Source: an uncultured Collinsella sp. (GTDB lineage Bacteria > Actinomycetota > Coriobacteriia > Coriobacteriales > Coriobacteriaceae). Taken from it: 5,574 bases of DNA. The notes beneath the pieces were generated by a model. It did not search any database, was not told the origin of the DNA, and saw only the letters and a program-made list of their open reading frames with translations. Where the stretch lies: the NCBI GenBank assembly GCA_900754385.1, contig CAAECP010000154.1:1-5574 (forward strand), in the 5' to 3' direction. The translations under genes and the position numbers were made by a program. Positions 1 through 5,132 of the stretch are shown here, in pieces (the first letter of the stretch is position 1; every line of letters starts with the position of its first letter).

Positions 1-236
1 AGGGCACCGAGGTGACCGCTCCCATGGTCGGCGTTTTCTATGCTGCCCCGGCGCCGGGCGACGAGCCGTTTGTGCACGTGGGCTCTAAGGTCAAGGCCGG
101 CGAGACCCTCTGCATCATCGAGGCCATGAAGGTTCTCAACGAGGTGACGGCCGAGGCAGACGGCGAGGTGCTCGAGATCTGCGTGGCCGACGGCGACCTC
201 GTGGAGTTTGGCAGCTGCCTCATGAGGATCGGATAG
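1..236 (+). CDS. accB: AccB, biotin carboxyl carrier protein of acetyl-CoA carboxylase (3' part only)
   Basis: This is the C-terminal biotinyl (lipoyl-like) domain of BCCP, the swinging carrier that takes carboxyl groups from biotin carboxylase (AccC) to the carboxyltransferase (AccDA) in the cytoplasm. The frame is open to the left edge, so the real start and the N-terminal/linker region lie outside the window; about 78 residues are visible. The start of the visible part reads VTAPMVGVFYAAPAPGDEPF, the typical BCCP opening of this domain. The biotin attachment motif is EAMKVLNE, with the target lysine at nt 129-131. The domain ends normally with a short VEFGSCLMRIG strand and a TAG stop. The residue after the lysine is Val where Met or Leu is more usual. 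The gene is followed at once by fabZ and then accC, the expected operon context. Identification is secure. Confidence 0.95.
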   Translation, partial: GTEVTAPMVGVFYAAPAPGDEPFVHVGSKVKAGETLCIIEAMKVLNEVTAEADGEVLEICVADGDLVEFGSCLMRIG

Positions 237-240
237 GTGA
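235..240 (+). promoter_or_regulatory. Ribosome binding site of fabZ (AGGTGA)
   Basis: AGGTGA is complementary to the 3' end of 16S rRNA and lies 5 nt before the ATG at 246. It overlaps the accB stop codon. It favours 246 over the in-frame GTG at 237 and ATG at 240, which would lie inside or on the edge of this motif. The overlap with the accB stop suggests coupled translation. Confidence 0.55.
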
Positions 241-245
241 TGTCC

Positions 246-668
246 ATGAACAAAGAAGAGCTCAAGAAGCTGTTGCCGCATCGCGAGCCGATGCTTTTGC
301 TCGACGAGGCCGAGCTGGTGGGCGACGAGGCCCACGGCAAGATCACGATCACGGGCGACGAGTACTTTTTGCAGGGGCATTTTCCGGGAAACCCGGTGGT
401 CCCCGGCGTGATTCAGTGCGAGATGCTCGCCCAAAACTGTTGCGTGCTGCTGATGGGCGATGAGGAGGCGCGCGGCGCGACGCCGTTCTACACGAGTCTG
501 GACAAGGTGCGCTTTAAGCGTCCGGTGCGCCCGGGCGACACGGTGGATCTGGTGTGCACCATCACGCGTGCGCGCGGGCCGTTCCGCTTTGCGACGGGTA
601 CTGCGAGCGTCAACGGTGAGGTTTGCTGCCGCGCCGATATGTCTTTTGCACTCATGCACGAAAGTTAA
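246..668 (+). CDS. fabZ: FabZ, 3-hydroxyacyl-[acyl-carrier-protein] dehydratase
   Basis: A 140-residue hot-dog-fold enzyme that removes water from 3-hydroxyacyl-ACP to give trans-2-enoyl-ACP in the type II fatty-acid elongation cycle. The N-terminus LLPHREPMLLLD is the classic FabZ opening. The active-site segment QGHFPGNPVVPGVIQCEM carries the catalytic His at about residue 45 and the Glu at about residue 59. The later segment VRFKRPVRPGD and the closing beta strands (GPFRFATGTASVNGEV) also fit the family, as does the length. The start at 246 is chosen from the AGGTGA motif; GTG 237 and ATG 240 are alternatives adding three or two residues. The gene sits between accB and accC, as in streptococcal fab clusters. 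The sequence cannot tell a plain dehydratase from an isomerising FabN-like variant, which would need comparison with the rest of the fab cluster. Confidence 0.95.
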   Translation: MNKEELKKLLPHREPMLLLDEAELVGDEAHGKITITGDEYFLQGHFPGNPVVPGVIQCEMLAQNCCVLLMGDEEARGATPFYTSLDKVRFKRPVRPGDTVDLVCTITRARGPFRFATGTASVNGEVCCRADMSFALMHES

Positions 669-674
669 GGAAGG
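667..674 (+). promoter_or_regulatory. Ribosome binding site of accC (AAGGAAGG)
   Basis: AAGGAAGG overlaps the fabZ stop (TAA 666-668) and lies just upstream of ATG 679. It fixes the accC start there, although the frame stays open upstream to 460 inside fabZ. Confidence 0.7.
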
Positions 675-678
675 CTTC

Positions 679-2022
679 ATGTTCGACAAAGTGCTCATCG
701 CCAATCGCGGCGAAGTCGCGGTCCGTGTTATCCGCGCGTGCCGCGATATGGGCATCAAGACCGTCGCCGTTTATTCCACGGCCGATGCGGACGCGCTGCA
801 CGTGCAGCTTGCCGACGAGGCGTATTGTATTGGCGGCCCGCGTCTTGCCGAGAGCTACCTCAACGACGATGCCGTGCTCACCTGTGCCGTAAAGTCGGGC
901 GCAAAGGCGATCCATCCTGGGTACGGCTTCTTTTCCGAGAAGGCGAGCTTTGTACGCGACTGCGACAAGTATGGCCTGGCTTTTGTCGGTCCTTCGGCCG
1001 AGGTGATCGACAGCATGGGCGACAAGGATGCCGCACGTCGAACGGCTGCCGCGGCGGGCGTGCCCATCGTGCCGGGCTGCGATTTGCTCAAAAGTCCCGA
1101 GGAGGCGACGGCCGAGGCCGAGCGCATTGGCTGCCCTGTGCTTATTAAGGCGCGTGCAGGCGGTGGCGGTCGCGGCATTCGCAAGGTCGAGCGCGTGGAA
1201 GATGCGGCAAAGGCGTTTATCGAGGCGCGTGCCGAGGGCGAGGCCGTTTTTGGCGACGGCGAGTGCTACATGGAGAAATTCGTCTCGCCGGCGCACCACG
1301 TTGAGGTGCAGATTATGGCCGATAAGCAGGGCCATGTATTTTCGCTCGGCGAGCGCGAGTGCTCGGTGCAGCGTCGCAACCAAAAGCTGATCGAAGAGAG
1401 TCCCGCGCCGTGCCTCGACGGACACGACGACATTCGTGCTCGCATGCACAAGGCAGCGCGTGACCTGGCTCGTGCCGTCGGCTACGAAGGAGCCGGTACC
1501 ATCGAGTTTCTGTATTCGGACGACGGCAATTTCTACTTTATGGAAATGAACACGCGCTTGCAGGTGGAGCATCCGGTTACAGAGTTTGTGACCGATACCG
1601 ACTTGGTCAAGTGGCAGCTGCGCGTGGCAGCCGGCCAGCCTCTGCCCTTTGAGCAGGAGGACATGCCGGTCCGCAACCACGCCATGGAGTGCCGCATCAA
1701 TGCCGAAACGCCGGACTTTCTGCCGTCCTGCGGAACGGTCACCGCGTTGCGTGTGCCGGGCGGTCCGCGCGTACGCTGGGATTCCGCCATGTTTACCGGT
1801 GCGAAAGTTCCGCCGTACTACGACTCTATGCTCGGCAAGCTCATCGTGTGTGCGCCCACGCGTGACGGCGCCATTCGCAAGATGCGCTCGGCCCTGGGCG
1901 AGCTCGTGATTGAGGGCGTGAGCGAAAACAGCGAGCTTCAGCTCGACGTGCTGGCAAACGACGAGTTCTTGTCGGGCATGTACCACACCGATCTGATGGG
2001 GCATCTCTATGCTGATGAATAG
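679..2022 (+). CDS. accC: AccC, biotin carboxylase subunit of acetyl-CoA carboxylase
   Basis: A 447-residue ATP-grasp enzyme that carboxylates the biotin on BCCP using ATP and bicarbonate, the first half-reaction of acetyl-CoA carboxylase. Length matches E. coli AccC (449). The start FDKVLIANRGEVAVRVIRA is the standard N-terminus, followed by HPGYGFFSE (about 79-87). The glycine-rich ATP loop KARAGGGGRGIRKV is at about 157-170. Family active-site residues seen are Lys116, Lys157, His207, Lys236 (RNQK), Glu276, Glu289, Asn291 and Arg293 in MEMNTRLQVEHPVTE, and Arg339 in ECRINAE. The C-terminal domain has VRWDS and VPPYYDSMLGKLIV. It has no biotinyl domain of its own and so is the separate-subunit type, served by the AccB upstream. 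It starts 10 bp after fabZ and overlaps the next gene by 14 bp. The in-frame extension back to 460 is rejected because it is fabZ read in another frame and unlike AccC. No truncation or missing key residue was found. Confidence 0.97.
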   Translation: MFDKVLIANRGEVAVRVIRACRDMGIKTVAVYSTADADALHVQLADEAYCIGGPRLAESYLNDDAVLTCAVKSGAKAIHPGYGFFSEKASFVRDCDKYGLAFVGPSAEVIDSMGDKDAARRTAAAAGVPIVPGCDLLKSPEEATAEAERIGCPVLIKARAGGGGRGIRKVERVEDAAKAFIEARAEGEAVFGDGECYMEKFVSPAHHVEVQIMADKQGHVFSLGERECSVQRRNQKLIEESPAPCLDGHDDIRARMHKAARDLARAVGYEGAGTIEFLYSDDGNFYFMEMNTRLQVEHPVTEFVTDTDLVKWQLRVAAGQPLPFEQEDMPVRNHAMECRINAETPDFLPSCGTVTALRVPGGPRVRWDSAMFTGAKVPPYYDSMLGKLIVCAPTRDGAIRKMRSALGELVIEGVSENSELQLDVLANDEFLSGMYHTDLMGHLYADE

Positions 2023-3733
2023 AAAAGCGAAGACGGTCAATGTCCTTGAGGGGCCGATAACCGAGTCGTGCGCCGAGTTTCCCGCACGCCACGTGTTTAT
2101 CAAGTGCCCGGAGTGCCGCCGTGTGATCGATGAGGCGCGCCTGCACGACAACCTTGAGGTCTGCCCTCGTTGCGGCAAACACTTTCGCGTGAGCGGGCGC
2201 GACCGCATGCGCATGACGGTTGACGAGGGCACGTTTGAGGAATGGGATGCCAATCTGGCGCCGGAGGACTTCCTCTCGTTTCCCGGCTATGCCGACAAGC
2301 TCAAGAGCGTGAGCGAGCGTTCGGGCGAGCGCGATGCCGTTGTGTGCGGCAAGGGCAAAATCTGCGGTTGCGATACGGCGCTCTTCTTTATGGACGCCAA
2401 CTTTATGATGGGCTCGATGGGTTCCGTGGTGGGCGAGAAGATCTGTCGCACATTTGAGCGAGCGACCGAGCTGGGATTGCCAGTTGTCGGCTTTACCGTT
2501 TCGGGCGGTGCGCGCATGCAAGAGGGCGTGACATCGCTTATGCAGATGGCCAAGATTTCTGCGGCGGTTAGGCGCCACAGCGAGGCGGGCGGCCTGTATA
2601 TCACGGTGCTCACCGACCCCACGACCGGAGGCGTAACCGCGAGCTTTGCCATGGAGGGTGACATTATCCTGGCCGAGCCCGATGCCCTGACGGCATTTGC
2701 CGGCCCGCGCGTGATCGAGCAGAACATGCACAAGCGTCTGCCCAAGGGATTCCAGCGCTCCGAGTTTTTGCTGGAGCACGGCTTTTGCGATGCCGTTGTT
2801 CCGCGTGGCGAGATTGCGCTCACGGTAGGCGAGCTGCTGGCGCTGCACGAAGGGCGCGCGCCCAGCCTGGGGGCACCGCACGAGATTGTGCATGCGGGTC
2901 GCCGCGGCAAAAAACTGGGACACTTGTTTAAGCGCTCGGCGGCACCAAAAACCGCGCTCGAGATTGTCAAGCAGACCCGCTCGGCAGATCGCGTCACGGC
3001 GGGTGAGATGATCTCGCTGGGCCTGGATGGATTTGTGGAGCTGCACGGCGACCGTTACTTTGGTGACGACGCCGCCGTGGTGGGTGGCATTGGCTGGAAA
3101 GACGGACGCCCCGTGACGGTTATCGCCATCGAGCGCGGCACCACGACCAAAGAGCGTATGCGCCGCAACTTTGGCATGGCGCATCCCGAGGGCTACCGCA
3201 AAGCGCGTCGCCTTATGCGCCAAGCCGAAAAGTTTGGTCGACCGGTTCTGTGCCTGGTCGATACTTCGGGTGCGTTTTGCGGCATCGGTGCCGAGGAGCG
3301 CGGTCAGGGCGAGGCGATTGCCCAGAATCTCATGGAGATGAGCGGCCTTAAGACGCCGATTGTCTCGGTGGTGACAGGCGAGGGCGGCTCTGGTGGCGCG
3401 CTGGCGCTGTCCGTGGCCGACCGCATCCTGATGCTCTCGAGCTCGGCCTATTCGGTCGTGAGCCCCGAGGCCTGTGCGTCGATCCTGTGGAAGGATACCG
3501 AGCGCGCGAATGAGGCCGCCGAGGCGCTGAAGCTCACGGCCCCCGATCTGTTGGCGCTCGGCATCATCGACAGCATTGTCGACGATAGGGGCCTGTCGCA
3601 TGAGGAGATCGCCGGTGCCGTCATGTCCTCGGCATTTGCTGCCTTCGATACGCTTGGGCGGCTCGACGACGCGACCCTCACAAACCTCCGCTACCAAAAG
3701 TACCGCGCAATCGGTCGGTACCGCACGATGTGA
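2009..3733 (+). CDS. accDA: AccDA, fused beta-alpha carboxyltransferase of acetyl-CoA carboxylase
   Basis: A single 574-residue protein joins both carboxyltransferase subunits, which transfer the carboxyl group from biotin to acetyl-CoA to form malonyl-CoA. Residues about 28-280 are AccD-like: a four-Cys zinc ribbon (Cys33, Cys36, Cys52, Cys55), then GSMGSVVG, VSGGARMQEG, LTDPTTGGVTASFAM, FAGPRVIEQ and LPKGFQRSEFL. Residues about 281-315 form a basic linker (HAGRRGKKLGHLFKRS). Residues about 316-574 are AccA-like: ELHGDRYFGDD, VGGI, RRNFGMAHPEGYRKA, GAEERGQGEAIAQNL, GEGGSGGALAL, SPEACASILWKD, IDSIV, and the typical C-terminal LRYQKYRAIGRY. E. coli AccD and AccA have 304 and 319 residues, so the fusion is shorter than their sum, mainly at the AccA N-terminus. 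ATG 2009 is chosen because a GGGG stretch (1998-2001) precedes it at useful spacing; ATG 2015 is possible. It overlaps accC by 14 bp, so translation is probably coupled. No internal stop or frameshift was seen. Confidence 0.95.
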   Translation: MLMNRKAKTVNVLEGPITESCAEFPARHVFIKCPECRRVIDEARLHDNLEVCPRCGKHFRVSGRDRMRMTVDEGTFEEWDANLAPEDFLSFPGYADKLKSVSERSGERDAVVCGKGKICGCDTALFFMDANFMMGSMGSVVGEKICRTFERATELGLPVVGFTVSGGARMQEGVTSLMQMAKISAAVRRHSEAGGLYITVLTDPTTGGVTASFAMEGDIILAEPDALTAFAGPRVIEQNMHKRLPKGFQRSEFLLEHGFCDAVVPRGEIALTVGELLALHEGRAPSLGAPHEIVHAGRRGKKLGHLFKRSAAPKTALEIVKQTRSADRVTAGEMISLGLDGFVELHGDRYFGDDAAVVGGIGWKDGRPVTVIAIERGTTTKERMRRNFGMAHPEGYRKARRLMRQAEKFGRPVLCLVDTSGAFCGIGAEERGQGEAIAQNLMEMSGLKTPIVSVVTGEGGSGGALALSVADRILMLSSSAYSVVSPEACASILWKDTERANEAAEALKLTAPDLLALGIIDSIVDDRGLSHEEIAGAVMSSAFAAFDTLGRLDDATLTNLRYQKYRAIGRYRTM

Positions 3734-3758
3734 CAAAGGGACAGTCCGCATGTCACAT
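3728..3758. repeat. Inverted repeat / hairpin between accDA and the EIIC gene
   Basis: A perfect 8-bp inverted repeat, ATGTGACA (3728-3735) and TGTCACAT (3751-3758), encloses 15 nt in which GGA and TCC can pair again around CAG. The left arm covers the accDA TGA stop. The right arm ends two bases before the GGGAAAGG stretch in front of the EIIC gene. No T-run follows, so it is not a standard terminator. It shares GACAAA-GGAC with the hairpin at 4997-5019. It may be an intergenic repeat family member, an operator, or an RNA processing or attenuation element; the role is unknown. Confidence 0.55.
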
Positions 3759-3762
3759 TGGG

Positions 3763-3767
3763 AAAGG
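3763..3767 (+). promoter_or_regulatory. Ribosome binding site of the EIIC gene (AAAGG)
   Basis: AAAGG within GGGAAAGGCG lies 6 nt before ATG 3774 and supports that start. The competing in-frame ATG at 3750 has its own possible site, AAGGGA at 3736-3741, but lies inside the inverted repeat. Confidence 0.5.
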
Positions 3768-3773
3768 CGTTCC

Positions 3774-4988
3774 ATGCCACAAGTTTCTAACACCTCGTTT
3801 ACAACGACGGTTTCATCAAACGCCATGGCCGTGGTGGAATATCTGTCCAAAAGCATGATGTCGGCGCTGCCGTTTATTGTCTGCGCGGCTTTGTTCCGCA
3901 CCGTCGCCGTCATTATGGGCGAAGGCATGCTGGGCCTATGGTCTGCCGATTCCGAAATCTATCGCCTGTTCTACAGTTGGCTCTATAACGCCGGCTACTA
4001 CTTTTTGCCCATTTATCTTGGTTGGGCGGCCGCCCGCCAGCTCGGTTGCTCGGAGCAGCTGGGTATGATGCTGGGCGGCGTATTGATTGCGCCCGATCTG
4101 CTTAAGCTCGTCGATGCCGCATCGACGACGGGGGCATCGATGACTTCCGTGTACGGTCTGCTTCCCGCGCCGGTCAACGATTACACGACGACTGTTATTC
4201 CGGTTCTCATCTCGGTGCCCGTGCTATGGCAGGTGGAGCGTTTCTTTCAGCGCGTTATCCCTCAGGCCGTGGCGTTTTCGTTCGTTCCGTTTGCAACCAT
4301 GCTTGTCATGGTTCCGGTTTCGCTGTGTGTTACGGCACCGGCGGGCAGCTATCTGGGCATGCTGTTGGGCCAGCTTATGTTTATGCTTGGCAATTCCGGT
4401 GGCATCGTGTCGCTGCTCACGCTCATGGGGCTTGCCGCGGGCTGGGAGTTCCTTAAGATCGCGGGCGTCAGCAACGTCGTCCTATCGCTCGCCTATGCGC
4501 AGTTTATGAGTGTGGGAACGGATTCGTGCATCCTGATCGCCGCGACGATGGCAACGTTCGCCGTTTGGGGCATGCCTTTTGGCGCGTCGCTCCGCGTTGC
4601 GGATAAGGACGAGAAGGCGCTCATGCTGGGCTATTCAATCTCGGGCGTGCTTGGCGGCGTAAGCGAGCCGGCGCTGTACGGTTGCGGCTTTAAATATGGC
4701 AGGTGCCTGACGTGCATGGCCATTGGCGGCGCCGTCGGAGGCCTTGTTGCAGCCGTGGGCCACGTTACGGCCTATACCATCGGTATGACGAATGTCCTCA
4801 TGGTCATTGGCTTTGCCACGGGCGGCATCTCGAACCTGCTGTGGTGCTGCGTTGCCGGCGGCACGGCTTTTGCGGTGTCTGCGGCGCTGAGCTACTGCTT
4901 TGGCGTGGTGCCGGCGAAGGGGCAGGCGACGGGGGACGGAGCCGATTCGCCCGAAACAGTGGCGAGCGCTGCTGAAGTAAGCGCATAA
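3774..4988 (+). CDS. Stand-alone PTS EIIC-like membrane permease (glucose/sucrose/beta-glucoside family)
   Basis: A 404-residue, very hydrophobic inner-membrane protein resembling the sugar-translocating EIIC domain of BglP/TreB/ScrA-type PTS transporters. Matching segments in order: YNAGYYFLPIYLGWAAARQLG (about 71-91, split here: YNAGYYFLPI then YLGWAAARQLG), GGVLIAPDLL (101-110), VNDYTTTVIPVLISV (134-148), VPFATMLVMVPVSLCVTAP (171-189) and GVSEPALYG (295-303, canonical GITEPAIYG, Glu298). Roughly eight to ten membrane segments are apparent. There is no EIIB domain (no Cys phosphorylation motif) before it and no EIIA after it; a hydrophilic Ala-rich tail (about 381-404) ends the protein. The usual family GVHW motif is replaced by GVSN (about 231-234). 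If functional it would need EIIB and EIIA from other loci, and the substrate cannot be told. ATG 3774 is chosen for its AAAGG site; ATG 3750 would add eight residues. It follows accDA by 40 bp and may be read through from the fatty-acid operon, but has no obvious link to it. Confidence 0.82.
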   Translation: MPQVSNTSFTTTVSSNAMAVVEYLSKSMMSALPFIVCAALFRTVAVIMGEGMLGLWSADSEIYRLFYSWLYNAGYYFLPIYLGWAAARQLGCSEQLGMMLGGVLIAPDLLKLVDAASTTGASMTSVYGLLPAPVNDYTTTVIPVLISVPVLWQVERFFQRVIPQAVAFSFVPFATMLVMVPVSLCVTAPAGSYLGMLLGQLMFMLGNSGGIVSLLTLMGLAAGWEFLKIAGVSNVVLSLAYAQFMSVGTDSCILIAATMATFAVWGMPFGASLRVADKDEKALMLGYSISGVLGGVSEPALYGCGFKYGRCLTCMAIGGAVGGLVAAVGHVTAYTIGMTNVLMVIGFATGGISNLLWCCVAGGTAFAVSAALSYCFGVVPAKGQATGDGADSPETVASAAEVSA

Positions 4989-4996
4989 ACCTGTGC

Positions 4997-5019
4997 GACA
5001 AAAGGACGATTCCTTTGTC
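4997..5019. repeat. GACAAA-type hairpin downstream of the EIIC gene
   Basis: GACAAAAGGA (4997-5006) pairs with TCCTTTGTC (5011-5019) around a CGAT loop, giving nine base pairs with one bulged A. It has no following T-run. It begins 8 nt after the EIIC stop and is followed at once by a true terminator. It shares GACAAA(A/G)GGAC with the inverted repeat at 3728-3758, so the two flank the EIIC gene. It may be an intergenic repeat or an RNA-stabilising 3' hairpin. Confidence 0.6.
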
Positions 5020-5026
5020 ATGCTCC

Positions 5027-5059
5027 AAGGCCGTGGCCCGTGTGGGTTGCGGCCTTTTT
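5027..5059 (+). terminator. Rho-independent terminator after the EIIC gene
   Basis: AAGGCCGTGGCCC (5027-5039) pairs with GGGTTGCGGCCTT (5044-5056), giving a 13-bp stem with three G-T wobbles and a GTGT loop. The stem runs into TTTTT (5055-5059). It should end transcripts of the EIIC gene, and possibly of the whole acc operon if that reads through. It separates this unit from the CDF gene. Confidence 0.85.
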
Positions 5060-5086
5060 GTATCTGGGGGACAAAGTGGCTACACT
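5058..5086 (+). promoter_or_regulatory. Weak candidate promoter of the CDF gene
   Basis: TTGTAT (5058-5063) and TACACT (5081-5086) are separated by 17 bp and resemble sigma-70-type -35 and -10 boxes, though each match is only partial. The -35 box would start in the T-run of the upstream terminator. A TACAAT at 5086-5091 is another possible -10 box but has no good -35. A promoter is expected here because a terminator precedes the gene; the exact boxes are uncertain. Confidence 0.3.
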
Positions 5087-5132
5087 ACAATCCGTTTGAG
5101 CAATAGATATATAGGTAGTACCGTGGGGGCGG

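Noticed and set aside
460..678. N-terminal extension of accC into fabZ
   Set aside because: The extension is fabZ read in another frame (Arg-rich). The AccC N-terminus starts exactly at ATG 679 behind a strong ribosome site.
652..2253. Long minus-strand open frame opposite accC (533 codons)
   Set aside because: It is antisense to a clearly identified accC, and its translation shows no recognisable family. Long antisense frames are expected when codon third positions are G/C-rich.
2849..2953. Internal start that would make a separate AccA from within accDA
   Set aside because: The only near candidate in frame is a GTG at 2888 without a well-spaced ribosome site, so separate synthesis of an AccA protein is not supported.
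3728..3758. Intrinsic terminator after accDA
   Set aside because: The hairpin is followed by TGGGAAAGG rather than a T-run, so it was recorded as an inverted repeat only.
3576..3773. N-terminal extension of the EIIC gene into accDA
   Set aside because: It overlaps the conserved AccA C-terminus, adds non-membrane sequence unlike EIIC, and has no supported ribosome site except the possible ATG 3750.
1841..3928. Long minus-strand open frame opposite accDA (695 codons)
   Set aside because: It is rich in Arg, His and Ala with no domain pattern, and lies wholly opposite accC/accDA and the start of the EIIC gene. It is a composition artefact.
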